A stretch of 64,000 bases of DNA. It comes from Streptomyces sp. MST-110588 (lineage in GTDB: Bacteria; Actinomycetota; Actinomycetes; Streptomycetales; Streptomycetaceae). The translations under genes and the position numbers were made by a program. Position 1 is the stretch's first letter; each line of letters starts with the position of its first letter. The notes beneath the pieces are model-generated. The model saw nothing but the letters and a program-made list of their open reading frames with translations, made no database searches and was not told where the DNA came from. This document shows positions 8,698 through 17,470 of the stretch, piece after piece. The stretch spans positions 7,344,501 to 7,408,500 of the forward strand of contig NZ_CP074380.1 in NCBI RefSeq assembly GCF_022695595.1, given 5' to 3'.

Positions 8698-10107
8698 TCA
8701 GTAGCCGATTTCCACGTCCTCCAGAATCCCCAGCGCGTCGGGCACGAGCACGGCGGCGGAGTAATAGGCGCTGACGAGGTAGTTGAGGATCGCCTGATCA
8801 TTGACGCCCATGAAACGGACCGAGAGCCCCGGCTCGTACTCATCGGGAATACCGGTCTGGTGCAGACCGACCACGCCCCGGTTCTCCTCGCCGGTACGCA
8901 GCAGCAGGACGGAACTCGTACGCTCCTCGGTGACCGGGATCTTGTTGCACGGGAAGATGGGCACCCCGCGCCAGGACGGCAGGGAGTGCCCCATGAAGTC
9001 CACGGCCGTGGGATAGAGACCGCGGGCACTGCACTCACGGCCGAACGCGGCGATCACCTTGGGGTGGGCCAGCAGGAAGCCCGGGTCCTTCCAGACCGTC
9101 GCGAGCAACTCGTCCATGTCGTCCGGGGTCGGCGGTCCGCTGCGGGTACGCACGCGCTGCCGCAGGTCGGCGGCGTGCAGCAGTCCGAACTCGCGGTTGT
9201 TGACCATCTCGTGCTCCTGGCGGTCGCGCAGCGCCTCGATGGTCAGCCGCAACTGCTGCTCGACCTGGTTCATCGGGTCGTTGTAGAGGTCACCGACCCG
9301 GGTGTGGGTCCGCAGCACGGTCTGGGCGACGCTCAGTTCGTACTCGCGCGGTGCGAGGTCGTAGTCGACGAAGGTGCTGGGCAGCGCCGGCTCGCCGCTG
9401 TGACCGGCGGCCAGGGAGATGGCCGCCTCACCGCTGGCGTTCTGCGGCGGCAGGGCGCCGATCCCGGCCGTGGCGAGGTGTTCCCGCAGGCCGTCGGCCT
9501 CCTCGGCGATCTCCTGGACGGCCTGCCGGGGGAGCGCGAGGACCGTCACCCGCGTCACCGCTGTATAGGTATAGGGCCAGAACGCCTCGGGATCGGTGAG
9601 CGGTTCGTCACCGAGGTGGTCACCGCCGGCGAGCGCGGCGAGCACGGTGAGGTCGCCGTACTTGCCCCGGCCGAGCCGGTCGACCCTGCCGTGCGCGATC
9701 AGCACGATCCGGTCCGCGGGCGTCCCCTCCTGGGCGATGACGTCGCCCGGAGCGTATTCGACCTGCGTGAAGCGCCGGCCGAGCGCGGTCAGTACGGCGA
9801 TGTCGGTGAAGTCCCGCAGCGCCGGCAGTTCACGCAGCTCCTCGGGGATGATGCCGACGTCCCGCCCGGAGACGTCGAAGTCGATACGGCCGTCCCCGAC
9901 CGTGTACGAGAGCCGGCGGTTGACACGGTACGTACCACCGGAGACCTGCACCCACGGAAGAAGCCGCAGCAGCCACCGGGAGGTGACGCCCTGCATCTGC
10001 GGCACCGTCTTGGTGGTGGTCGCCAGATTCCGCGCCGCGCCGGTCGTCAGACTCGAATGCGTACGGTCGCTGTCGGACCCGGAGAATGTGCCGGCCGAGA
10101 TCGTCAT
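8698..10107 (-). CDS. Family 2B (EshA-like) encapsulin shell protein with cNMP-binding-like insertion
   Basis: Intact 469-residue paralogue of the downstream gene. N-arm [20 protein letters not shown]; cyclic-nucleotide-binding-like domain at about residues 95-215 ([36 protein letters not shown]); then the HK97-fold shell ([71 protein letters not shown]). The Streptomyces EshA protein, linked to sporulation and ppGpp, belongs to this family, now recognised as family 2B encapsulins that package enzymes. The phosphate-binding cassette lacks the usual Glu and Arg for cAMP, so the ligand is unclear. It follows xylB in the same direction (256-base gap containing an AT-rich segment) and precedes the second shell gene by 135 bases. 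Co-assembly of the two shells is inferred. Confidence 0.92.
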   Translation of the reverse strand: MTISAGTFSGSDSDRTHSSLTTGAARNLATTTKTVPQMQGVTSRWLLRLLPWVQVSGGTYRVNRRLSYTVGDGRIDFDVSGRDVGIIPEELRELPALRDFTDIAVLTALGRRFTQVEYAPGDVIAQEGTPADRIVLIAHGRVDRLGRGKYGDLTVLAALAGGDHLGDEPLTDPEAFWPYTYTAVTRVTVLALPRQAVQEIAEEADGLREHLATAGIGALPPQNASGEAAISLAAGHSGEPALPSTFVDYDLAPREYELSVAQTVLRTHTRVGDLYNDPMNQVEQQLRLTIEALRDRQEHEMVNNREFGLLHAADLRQRVRTRSGPPTPDDMDELLATVWKDPGFLLAHPKVIAAFGRECSARGLYPTAVDFMGHSLPSWRGVPIFPCNKIPVTEERTSSVLLLRTGEENRGVVGLHQTGIPDEYEPGLSVRFMGVNDQAILNYLVSAYYSAAVLVPDALGILEDVEIGY

Positions 10108-10363
10108 GCGCGCGCCACCCATCTGTGCAGGTTGGAATACGTCCGCTCTCCCGACAAAGACGGTAATGGCGTTGTTTTTATCAGCACAATCGCTCGAAAG
10201 GGTGGCATGGAACGGAAATCGAATGGATAGATTTAGCGGAATCTGCCGCCGCAGGAACGAGGGCCGGGACGAGGGCCGGGACGAGCCGGGACAGGTCACG
10301 GGAGATGTCGGACGGCTGCCGGGGAGCATCCGGCCGGCGCCCATCGGCGCCGGTCAGGACCGC
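10108..10363. promoter_or_regulatory. AT-rich leader upstream of the encapsulin pair
   Basis: The stretch at about 10140-10255 is strikingly less GC-rich than its surroundings. Reading toward the encapsulin it includes TTGTGCTGATAAAAACAAC and CCGCTAAATCTATCC. It lies between the xylB stop and the encapsulin ATG, so the shell genes probably have their own promoter rather than depending only on xylB transcription. Two CGAGGGCCGGGA direct repeats sit near 10258-10281. No exact promoter boxes are assigned. Confidence 0.4.
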
Positions 10364-11806
10364 TCAGTGGGCCGGGCGCAGCAACTCCCCGCCCGCCTCC
10401 AGCGTCCGGGCCAGCCGCTCCCACGAGGCGTCGTCCCGCGCCACCGCCTCGTAGTGGTCACCGCTCGCCGTCCCCCACCGGCGCGCCACGGCCGCCGGGT
10501 CCTCGCCCAGCAGCAGCCCCGCCGCCTGCGCCGCCGCCCCGAGCGCGACCACCTCGCCCGCCCGCGGCACGACGACGGGCCGCCCCGAAAGCCGGCGTAC
10601 GGTCTCCCGCCACGCCCGCCCCCGGGCCCCGCCGCCGATCAGCAGCAGCGGCGCGTCGGCCGGCGCGTCGGGCGCGACCGACTCCAGCGCCCGCAGCAGC
10701 GCGAAGACGGCGCCGTCGTAGGCGGCCTGGAGGAGCTGGCCACGGGTCGTGTCGTGGCGCAGCCCGTACAACAGCCCGGAGGCGCCGGGAAGGTCGGGGG
10801 TGCGCTCGCCGTCGAGGAAGGGCAGCAGCACCACCGGGCCCCCGGGCTCGACGGCCTCGCGGTCCAGACCGAGCAGCGCGGCCACGCGGTCCACGGCGAG
10901 GGTGCAGTTCAAGGTGCAGGCCAGCGGCAGCCAGTCGCCGCGCGCGTCGGCGAACCCGGCGACCGTACCGGTGGGGTCGGCCGGCCGGCGGGTGGAGACC
11001 GCATAGACCGTTCCCGACGTACCCAGGCTCAGTACGGGCCGGCCCGGCCGCAGACCGAGCCCGAGCGCCGCCGCCATGTTGTCGCCGGTGCCGGCCGCCA
11101 CCAGCGCGCCGCGCGGCAGTCCCAGCCCCTCGGGCCGTACGGTCCCCACCACCTCACCGGGCCGGGCCACCCGCGGCAGCGCGGCGGGATCCAGCCCCAC
11201 ATGCCCCAGGATCTCCTCGTCGTAGGACTCCGTGGCGCCCGCCCACCAGCCCGTTCCCGACGCGTCACCGCGGTCGGTGACCGGCGCTCCCGTAAGGCGT
11301 TCGACGAGGTAGTCGTGCGGCAGCCGTACGGCGGTCGCCGCACGGGCCGCCGTCGGCTCCATCTCCCGCAGCCAGGCCCACTTGGCGACCGTGAACGCCG
11401 GCCCCGGCACGCTCCCCACCCGCCGCGCCCAGGCCCGGGCGCCGCCCAGTTCCCCGACGAGCCGCGCGCCGCGGCCGGCGGACCGTACGTCGTTCCACAG
11501 CAGGGCCGGGCGCACCGGCCGTCCCGACGCGTCCAAGGTGACCAGACCGTGCTGCTGGGCGGCGACGGACACCGCCGACACCTCACGCGCGGCGCGACCG
11601 CACTGGAACAGCGCCCCCTCCAGCGCCCGCCACCACTGGCGCGGGTCGCTCTCCTTGCCCGACCCGTCCGCCCCGCCGCAGACCGTGTGCGGTGCCTGAC
11701 CCCGGGCCAGTACCTCGCCGGAAGCCGCGTCCACGACCAGCGCCTTGGTGGACTGGGTGGAGCTGTCCACACCGACGACGAGCGGCCCCGCCGCCCTTGA
11801 GACCAT
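10364..11806 (-). CDS. xylB: Xylulokinase
   Basis: 480-residue FGGY-family sugar kinase that phosphorylates D-xylulose to xylulose 5-phosphate for the pentose phosphate pathway. The N-terminal ATPase-fold motif VVGVDSSTQSTKALVVD, QQHGLVTLD, PALLWNDVRS, the catalytic-region TGDNMAAALGLGL and LSLGTSGTVYAVS, and the late glycine motif LLIGGGARGRAWRE are all present. ATG 11806 follows GGGAGA at good spacing. There is no long disordered N-terminal extension of the kind seen on several encapsulin cargos. It is divergent from xylA, as usual in Streptomyces, and the two encapsulin genes follow downstream. Xylulose kinase is one of the cargo classes reported for family 2B encapsulins, so this enzyme is the first candidate cargo (inference). 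Confidence 0.92.
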   Translation of the reverse strand: MVSRAAGPLVVGVDSSTQSTKALVVDAASGEVLARGQAPHTVCGGADGSGKESDPRQWWRALEGALFQCGRAAREVSAVSVAAQQHGLVTLDASGRPVRPALLWNDVRSAGRGARLVGELGGARAWARRVGSVPGPAFTVAKWAWLREMEPTAARAATAVRLPHDYLVERLTGAPVTDRGDASGTGWWAGATESYDEEILGHVGLDPAALPRVARPGEVVGTVRPEGLGLPRGALVAAGTGDNMAAALGLGLRPGRPVLSLGTSGTVYAVSTRRPADPTGTVAGFADARGDWLPLACTLNCTLAVDRVAALLGLDREAVEPGGPVVLLPFLDGERTPDLPGASGLLYGLRHDTTRGQLLQAAYDGAVFALLRALESVAPDAPADAPLLLIGGGARGRAWRETVRRLSGRPVVVPRAGEVVALGAAAQAAGLLLGEDPAAVARRWGTASGDHYEAVARDDASWERLARTLEAGGELLRPAH

Positions 11807-11992
11807 CGCGTTCTCCCTTGCCGGACCGTGGCGCGCGCGGCGCGCCGCCGGATCGTGGAAGCTTTGCCGGACCGTGGCGCTCCGCCGGGGCGCGGCGCGC
11901 GGTTTCGGTACTACCCGGGTGTGTGGCCGCATATTAGTTCGGCGACGGCGCATGATGGGTGATGCCGCCACAACACGGCCGAGGGAGCCGCC
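11807..11992. promoter_or_regulatory. xylA-xylB divergent control region with 17-bp direct repeats
   Basis: The 186-base gap must contain both promoters. TTGCCGGACCGTGGCGC occurs exactly twice, at 11818-11834 and 11864-11880, 46 bases apart (between four and five helical turns). Both copies lie on the xylB side. The xylA side has a less GC-rich patch (GCATATTAGTTCGGCGACG at about 11929-11947). Direct repeats in a sugar-operon control region suggest regulator sites, but the regulator is not in the window. Confidence 0.5.
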
Positions 11993-13216
11993 ATGAGCCA
12001 GGAGCCCGCACCCTATGGACCCGCACCCTATGAGTCCGCGTCCTATGAGCCCGCACCCTATGAACCCGCGCCCGAGGACAAATTCAGCTTCGGCCTGTGG
12101 ACGGTCGGCTGGCAGGGCCGGGACCCTTTCGGCGACGCCACCCGCCGCGCCCTGGACCCGGTGGAAACCGTGCACCGGCTGGCGGACCTGGGCGCGTACG
12201 GCGTCAGTTTCCACGACGACGACCTGATCCCCTCCGGGACCGACGGCACCGGGCGCGAGGCGGTACTCAAGCGGTTCCGGCAGGCGCTGGATGCCACCGG
12301 TCTGGTGGTTCCGATGGCCACGACCAACCTTTTCACCCACCCCGTCTTCAAGGACGGCGCCTTCACCGCCAACGACCGGGACGTTCGCCGGTACGCGCTG
12401 CGCAAGACCCTGCGGACCATCGATCTGGCGGCAGAGCTGGGCGCCCATACGTACGTCGCCTGGGGCGGACGCGAAGGCGCGGAGTCGGGGGCGGCCAAGG
12501 ACGTGCGCGCCGCACTGGACCGTATGAAGGAGGCGTTGGACCTGCTCGGCCAGTACGTCACCGAGCAGGGCTACGGCCTGCGGTTCGCCCTTGAACCCAA
12601 GCCCAACGAGCCGCGCGGGGACATCCTGCTGCCCACCGTCGGTCACGCCCTGGCATTCATCGAACGCCTGGAGCGCCCGGAGCTGTTCGGCGTCAACCCC
12701 GAGGTGGGACACGAACAGATGGCCGGGCTGAACTTCCCGCACGGCGTCGCCCAGGCCCTGTGGGCGGGCAAGCTCTTCCACATCGACCTCAACGGCCAGT
12801 GCGGGATCAAATACGATCAGGACCTGCGGTTCGGCGCGGGGGATCTGCGCGCCGCGTTCTGGCTGGTCGATCTGCTCGAAACGGCCGGCTACCAGGGGCC
12901 GCGGCACTTCGACTTCAAACCGCCCCGCACCGAGGACCTGGACGGCGTCTGGGCCTCGGCCGCGGGCTGTATGCGCAACTACCTGGTCCTCAAGGAGCGC
13001 GCGGCGGCCTTCCGTACCGATTCCGCCGTCCAGGAGGCGCTGCGCGCCGCACGCCTGGACGAACTGGCCCGTCCCACGGCCGAGGACGGCCTCGCGGGCC
13101 TGCTCGCGGACCGTACCGCCTATGAGTCCTTCGATGCCCAGGCGGCGGCAGCCCGCGGCATGGCCTTCGAACAACTCGACCAACTCGCCCTGAACCACCT
13201 GCTGGCAGCCGTCTGA
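11993..13216 (+). CDS. xylA: Xylose isomerase with repeat-rich N-terminal extension
   Basis: 407 residues, about 20 more than usual Streptomyces xylose isomerases. The core begins at [20 protein letters not shown] and carries the catalytic His ([10 protein letters not shown]), [12 protein letters not shown] with a metal-binding Glu, [14 protein letters not shown] and LFHIDLNGQ, so it should convert D-xylose to D-xylulose. Residues 5-24 are four tandem pentapeptides ([20 protein letters not shown]) encoded by 15-base repeats at 12005-12064. GAGGGAG before ATG 11993 fixes the start. Whether the repeat is replication slippage or has a role, for instance in contacting the nearby encapsulin shell, is open. 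It is followed after 23 bases by a small tautomerase-like gene, probably co-transcribed. Confidence 0.95.
   Translation: MSQEPAPYGPAPYESASYEPAPYEPAPEDKFSFGLWTVGWQGRDPFGDATRRALDPVETVHRLADLGAYGVSFHDDDLIPSGTDGTGREAVLKRFRQALDATGLVVPMATTNLFTHPVFKDGAFTANDRDVRRYALRKTLRTIDLAAELGAHTYVAWGGREGAESGAAKDVRAALDRMKEALDLLGQYVTEQGYGLRFALEPKPNEPRGDILLPTVGHALAFIERLERPELFGVNPEVGHEQMAGLNFPHGVAQALWAGKLFHIDLNGQCGIKYDQDLRFGAGDLRAAFWLVDLLETAGYQGPRHFDFKPPRTEDLDGVWASAAGCMRNYLVLKERAAAFRTDSAVQEALRAARLDELARPTAEDGLAGLLADRTAYESFDAQAAAARGMAFEQLDQLALNHLLAAV
12005..12064 (+). repeat. 15-bp tandem repeat coding PAPYE units in xylA
   Basis: Four in-frame copies of a unit close to CCCGCACCCTATGAG, followed by a diverged fifth (CCCGCGCCCGAGGAC) that already belongs to the normal XylA start. 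The third copy is the most diverged (SASYE). The array lengthens the protein N-terminus without disturbing the barrel. Confidence 0.9.
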
Positions 13217-13239
13217 ACGGGGTGGCCTACAGTGGCCCG

Positions 13240-13593
13240 ATGCCGCTCGTCGAAGTCACCCATGCGCCGGATGTCACCGAAGCCGCCCTCCGTACCCTCG
13301 GTTCGGTACTGCCGCACTTGGTGTCCGAGGCGGTCCAGTGCCCGGAGGAGCCCTATGACGGGGACCTGCGGCCGGGCGATGTGGACGTACGGTTCCGCAA
13401 GCGGGGGCCGTTGGACGTCGGCGGCCTGGACGTCGTGATCGAGGTACGGTCCAAGTGGTTCCGGAGCAGGGCCGTCGACCGCCAGGAGCGTACGGACCTG
13501 CTCCAGCGAGGAGTTCAGACCGCGACCGGGCTCCGCGGCGTCGGTGTCTACCTGTCGCTCCCGGTGGCCGCATGGTCGCAAGGGGAGGACTGA
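13240..13593 (+). CDS. Small tautomerase-like protein
   Basis: 117 residues if translation starts at ATG 13240. That start gives MPLVEV, the N-terminal pattern of the tautomerase superfamily in which Pro after the removed Met is the catalytic base. Other visible segments are LPHLVSEAVQCPEEPYDG, PGDVDVRFRKRG, GLDVVIEVRSKWFRSRAVDR and GVGVYLSLPVAAW. An in-frame GTG at 13222 would bury the proline and is therefore less attractive. Superfamily membership is inferred mainly from the N-terminus and size, and the substrate is unknown. It lies 23 bases after xylA and may be co-expressed, but no link with xylose metabolism can be shown. Alternative: a conserved hypothetical protein of unrelated fold. 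Confidence 0.65.
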   Translation: MPLVEVTHAPDVTEAALRTLGSVLPHLVSEAVQCPEEPYDGDLRPGDVDVRFRKRGPLDVGGLDVVIEVRSKWFRSRAVDRQERTDLLQRGVQTATGLRGVGVYLSLPVAAWSQGED

Positions 13594-13641
13594 AGCGGCG
13601 CCACACACCCGGTTCCACCGGCTTCCGGCAGGCTTCGGCGC

Positions 13642-14523
13642 TCAGCGGTCGATCCGCTTCCCGGACGGACCGGCGTCGGTGACCTCCCCCATCCGGGCGG
13701 CGGCCGGATCCAGCACCCGCGCCAGGAACGTGCGTGTCCGCTCGTGCTGCGGATGGCCGACCACCTGTTCCGGCGCGCCCTCCTCGACGATCACCCCGTC
13801 GTCCATGAAGACCACCCGGTCGGCGACCTCCCGGGCGAAGCTCATCTCATGGGTGACCACCAGCATGGTCATGCCCTCCTGGGCGAGCGCGCGCATGACG
13901 GCCAGCACGTCGCCGACCAGTTCGGGGTCCAGTGCCGAGGTCGGCTCGTCGAACAGCATCAGTTCGGGGTCCATGGACAGCGCGCGGGCGATGGCCACCC
14001 GCTGCTGCTGGCCGCCGGAGAGCTGCGCCGGGTAGGAGTCCTCCTTGTCGCTCAGCCCCACCCGCTCCAGGTTGGCGCGGGCGATCCGCTCCGCCTCCGC
14101 CTTGGCCCGCCCAAGGACGCGCCGCTGGGCGATCGTCAGGTTGCGCAGCGCGGTCAGATGGGGGAAGAGGTTGAAGGACTGGAAGACCATCCCGATGCGG
14201 CGCCGGACGACGTCGATGTCCACGTCCGGGTCGGTGACCTCCGTCCCGGCCACGGTCACCCGGCCCGCCGTGGGGGCCTCCAGAAGGTTGATGCAGCGCA
14301 GCAGGGTCGACTTCCCCGAGCCCGACGGACCGATGACACACACCACCTCGCCGCGCCGGACCGAGAAGTCGATGCCCTTGAGCACCTCCAGATCGCCGAA
14401 GGTCTTGTGCAGACCGCCGACTTCGATGGAGGGCCCGGAGTACTCCCGCGCCGTCCTGGGGGCGCCGTCGGCCCCGCCGGGCCCCGGGGAGCCGCCGGAA
14501 GCCTTGTCCGTCATCTCGCTCAC
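13642..14523 (-). CDS. Polar amino-acid ABC transporter, ATP-binding subunit
   Basis: 293 residues. The nucleotide-binding domain carries Walker [12 protein letters not shown], signature [15 protein letters not shown], Walker [21 protein letters not shown] and switch His [20 protein letters not shown], which is the standard GlnQ/ArtP-type sequence. An atypical ~35-residue Gly/Pro-rich N-terminal tail precedes the domain. It powers the importer encoded just upstream: its GTG start (14523) overlaps the permease stop by four bases (GTGA), a sign of translational coupling. The transcript order is binding protein, permease, ATPase. The substrate is most likely a polar amino acid such as glutamine, glutamate or arginine and is not resolved by sequence. 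Confidence 0.95.
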   Translation of the reverse strand: MSEMTDKASGGSPGPGGADGAPRTAREYSGPSIEVGGLHKTFGDLEVLKGIDFSVRRGEVVCVIGPSGSGKSTLLRCINLLEAPTAGRVTVAGTEVTDPDVDIDVVRRRIGMVFQSFNLFPHLTALRNLTIAQRRVLGRAKAEAERIARANLERVGLSDKEDSYPAQLSGGQQQRVAIARALSMDPELMLFDEPTSALDPELVGDVLAVMRALAQEGMTMLVVTHEMSFAREVADRVVFMDDGVIVEEGAPEQVVGHPQHERTRTFLARVLDPAAARMGEVTDAGPSGKRIDR

Positions 14524-15305
14524 CTCGCCTTGGCCGTACGGGCCTCCAGCCGCCGGACCAGGTGGCCCAGCGGCAGGGTGATGACCAGGTACAGCAGGCC
14601 CGCGATCAGGATCGGTGTCAGGCTGCGTTCCTGGTTGAGCGCGGCCCGGCCGAACTTGGTCAGTTCGTACTGGTCCAGTGTCAGCCCCAGCAGATAGACC
14701 AGCGAGGAGTCCTTGGTCAGCAGGATCAGCTCGTTGGTCAAGGGCGGCAGTACGATTCTGAACGCCTGGGGGATGACGATGGAGACCATGGCGCGGCCGT
14801 GCGACATGCCCAGCGAACGCGCCGCCTCCGTCTGCCCTTTGGGGACGGCCTGGATGCCCGCCCGGATGGTCTCCGCCATGTACGCGGCACCCACCAGTCC
14901 CAGGGCGAGCATGACGGTGAAGTAGAGGTCCAAGGACACCTGGAAGGCGAGCGGTACGCCGAAACCCAGCGTGACGAAGACCAGGAGCGCCGGAATGCCG
15001 CGGAAGAACTCGATGTAGACGACCGACAGCCAGCGGTAGGGCGGCACCGACGACAGCCGCATCAGGGCCAGGACCAGTCCCAGCGCGAGGCCGAAGACGA
15101 AGCCGAGCAAGGTGTAGATGACGGTGTTGACCAGGGCGACGGTGACGATGTCCGGGAACTGCTGCTTGGCCACCTCCAGGTCGAAGAACGCCCGGCGGAT
15201 CTGCTCCCAGTCCGCGAGGAGGGCGAACGTGGCGACCGCGCCGGCCAGTACCGCGTACTGGACGGCACGGACGAGGCGCGCCCGCTTGGTACGGGACATG
15301 GCCAT
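14520..15305 (-). CDS. Polar amino-acid ABC transporter, permease subunit
   Basis: 261 residues with about six membrane segments, including [20 protein letters not shown] and [17 protein letters not shown]. The cytoplasmic coupling loop [20 protein letters not shown] followed by RSLGM is the EAA motif of HisM/GlnP-type permeases that docks the ATPase. This is a single permease gene, so the channel is presumably a homodimer. It sits between the binding-protein gene (105-base gap upstream) and the overlapping ATPase gene. ATG 15305 or the second ATG at 15299 could be the start; neither has a strong SD. Confidence 0.94.
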   Translation of the reverse strand: MAMSRTKRARLVRAVQYAVLAGAVATFALLADWEQIRRAFFDLEVAKQQFPDIVTVALVNTVIYTLLGFVFGLALGLVLALMRLSSVPPYRWLSVVYIEFFRGIPALLVFVTLGFGVPLAFQVSLDLYFTVMLALGLVGAAYMAETIRAGIQAVPKGQTEAARSLGMSHGRAMVSIVIPQAFRIVLPPLTNELILLTKDSSLVYLLGLTLDQYELTKFGRAALNQERSLTPILIAGLLYLVITLPLGHLVRRLEARTAKAR

Positions 15306-15410
15306 GGGGTGCTGGACTCCTCGGTTCGGCGGACGGCGGGAGTGAGGTGCGCGGGGCCTGCGGGGAGGGAGCGGCGCGGGGGCGCGGGCACCCTCATGCG
15401 CCGTGCGGGA

Positions 15411-16232
15411 TCACTTCTTGGGTGCGGTGCCGAACCACTTCTTGTAGATCCGTTCGTACGTACCGTCCGCCTGCGCCTGCTTGAGGACCTCGTTGATCGT
15501 GTTGCGGAGCGCGTCGTTGCCCTTGCGCACCCCGATGCCGTACTTCTCCCCGGTGTTGAAGTCGGCGGTCACCTGTGTGTCCGGGTTCCTTCTCGCGAAG
15601 TCGTACAGGACGCCGTTGTCGTTGATGGCGGCGGGAATCGTGCCGCCCTTGACGGCGTTGACCAGCACTCCCACATCCTCGAACTGCTTGATCCGCACCC
15701 CCTTGGCGTGCTTCCTGGCGTAGATCTCGCCCGTGGTCTCCTGCTGGACCCCCAGCACCCTGCCCTTGAGGTCGGCCAGGGACTTGTACGGCGCGCCCTT
15801 CTTGACCAGCAGCGACTGGGTGGCGGTGAAGTACGGGTCGGAGAAGTCGAGGTTCTTCCTGCGCGAGGGCAGGATCGTCATGCCGGCCGCCGCGAGGTCG
15901 CACTGGTTGGAGTTGAACGCCTCGCCGGACAGAATGCTCTCGAAGGGGGTGTCCCTGTTGTCCTGGGTGACGTTCAGCTTCTTGGCCACCAGGTCGACGA
16001 TGTCCACGTCGAACCCGACGATCTTGCCGCCCTTGCTCACCTCGAAGGGCTCGTAGGGGAGCTGGGCACAGTTCTTGAGCTTGCCCGGCTCGACGAGCGC
16101 CACGCCCTTGCCGCCCGACCCGCTGGTCTTGGTGCTGGAGCAGCCCGCCAGCGCGATGGCAGCCAGGGCCACGACCACGATGGACGCGGTGGGGCCGGCG
16201 GGGAAAGGGAGCCGAGAGGATCGTAGGGACAC
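15411..16232 (-). CDS. Polar amino-acid ABC transporter, substrate-binding lipoprotein
   Basis: 273 residues from a GTG at 16232, preceded by AGGAGG with four bases spacing; an upstream in-frame ATG at 16292 has no such site. Signal helix IVVVALAAIALAGC ends in a lipobox, so the mature protein is tethered outside the membrane. The SBP_bac_3 fold is seen in FEVSKGGKIVGFDVDIVDLV, LSGEAFNSNQCDLAAAGMTI, RKNLDFSDPYFTATQSLLVK and the final DGTYERIYKKWFG. The Phe-Asp-Val-Asp and Arg-Lys-Asn motifs are typical of amino-acid rather than sugar binders. First gene of the importer operon. Confidence 0.94.
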   Translation of the reverse strand: MSLRSSRLPFPAGPTASIVVVALAAIALAGCSSTKTSGSGGKGVALVEPGKLKNCAQLPYEPFEVSKGGKIVGFDVDIVDLVAKKLNVTQDNRDTPFESILSGEAFNSNQCDLAAAGMTILPSRRKNLDFSDPYFTATQSLLVKKGAPYKSLADLKGRVLGVQQETTGEIYARKHAKGVRIKQFEDVGVLVNAVKGGTIPAAINDNGVLYDFARRNPDTQVTADFNTGEKYGIGVRKGNDALRNTINEVLKQAQADGTYERIYKKWFGTAPKK

Positions 16233-16347
16233 GGCACCTCCTGAGCGTGATCGGCGCGAACGCGGGCCGCACACCGGTGAGTTGGCCTGCATCCTGCCAC
16301 CGGTCCCGGCCGCTGTCGCCGCCGGTTGCGTTGCGACCGCGTAACGA

Positions 16348-16422
16348 CCTGGCCCCGTGCACCGGTTTGGCCCCGTGCGCCGGCCTGGCCTCCTGCGCCG
16401 GCCTGGCCCCGTGCACCGGTTT
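16348..16422. repeat. Degenerate ~18-bp tandem repeats upstream of the binding-protein gene
   Basis: Four imperfect copies of CCTGGCCCCGTGCACCGG-like units lie in the gap between the methyltransferase stop and the binding-protein start. The outer two copies carry a trailing TTT. No coding frame is supported, and function is unknown. Confidence 0.65.
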
Positions 16423-16473
16423 GCGTGGGCGGGTCCCCGGCCGGCCGGGGAGCGCGGCGGAAGTGATGGGGCG

Positions 16474-17406
16474 TCAGGGCCGGCCGGGCAGGAGGGCCGC
16501 CAGTGCGGAGATGGAATCGGGGCCCACCCGGCAGCAGCCGCCGATGAGCCGGGCGCCCGCGGCGTACCAGCTCGCGACCCGGTCCGCGGTGAAGGTCGCC
16601 GGGCCGCGCCAGGCCCGGGCCCGTGCGTCCCAGCGCTCCCCGCTGTTGGGGTAGACCACCACCGGTTTGCCGGTGATCCGGGCCGCCAGTGCCACGGCGG
16701 GTCCCGCGTCGGACGGCGTGCAGCAGTTGACCCCCACCGCGATGACCTCCGGCGCGTCGGCCGCCAGTGCGAACGCCTCCGTCAGCGGCTGCCCGGCGCG
16801 GGTCCGGTCGCCCTGGACGCTGTAGGACAGCCAGGCGGGCACGCCCAGGCCCCGGACGGCCCGCAGCAGGGCACGGGCCTCGTCGGTGTCCGGCACGGTC
16901 TCCAAGGCCAGTACGTCGGGGCGTGCGGAGGCCAGCACCTCCAGGCGGGGGCGGTGGAAACGTTCCAGCTCGTGGACGGTGCGGCCGTAGCGGCCCCGGT
17001 ACTCGGATCCGTCGGCGAGCATCGCTCCGTACGGTCCCGCCGAGGCCGCGACGTACAACGGGCCGTCCGCACGCGCCGTTTGGGTGCCGTCGGCGCACGC
17101 GGCCCGACGGGCGAGTTCCACGCTGCGGCGCAGCAGCCCGGCCGCCTCCCGCGTGCCGGTGCCGCGCCGCGCGAAGCCCTCGAAGGTCGCCTGGTAGCTG
17201 GCGGTGATCGCCACCCGTGCGCCCGCGGCGTAGTAGGCGCGGTGCGCCTCGACGATCGCCCCGGGGTCCTCGGCGAGCAGCCGGGCGGACCACAGCTCGT
17301 CACTCAGGTCGTGTCCGGCGGCTTCCAACTGGTTGGACAGACCGCCGTCCAGGACGACCGGGCCCGCGGCCAGGGCGTCGGCGAGCGACGGCGTCGGGCT
17401 GGTCAT
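16474..17406 (-). CDS. mmuM: Homocysteine S-methyltransferase
   Basis: 310 residues, the usual length for MmuM. It transfers a methyl group, typically from S-methylmethionine, to homocysteine to make methionine. The zinc site is intact: VGVNCCTPSDA supplies the first Cys, and LIGGCCRVGPDSI near the C-terminus supplies the paired Cys. The N-terminal VVLDGGLSNQLEAAGHDLSD and TASYQATFEGF are also diagnostic. It lies upstream of, and in the same direction as, the amino-acid importer (241-base gap), so the transporter might bring in S-methylmethionine or another amino acid; this is only context. It begins 64 bases after the YceI gene. Confidence 0.93.
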   Translation of the reverse strand: MTSPTPSLADALAAGPVVLDGGLSNQLEAAGHDLSDELWSARLLAEDPGAIVEAHRAYYAAGARVAITASYQATFEGFARRGTGTREAAGLLRRSVELARRAACADGTQTARADGPLYVAASAGPYGAMLADGSEYRGRYGRTVHELERFHRPRLEVLASARPDVLALETVPDTDEARALLRAVRGLGVPAWLSYSVQGDRTRAGQPLTEAFALAADAPEVIAVGVNCCTPSDAGPAVALAARITGKPVVVYPNSGERWDARARAWRGPATFTADRVASWYAAGARLIGGCCRVGPDSISALAALLPGRP

Positions 17407-17470
17407 GGCGCGGCCTCTCTCCTGGCGGGCGGCCGGCCCTGCCGCTCGATGGCCGGCCCGCCGCCTCTTC

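Noticed and set aside
10364..13198. Xylulokinase with a very long N-terminal extension
   Set aside because: The frame is open far upstream, but that part is antisense to xylA. ATG 11806 has a good ribosome-binding site and the normal xylulokinase N-terminus.
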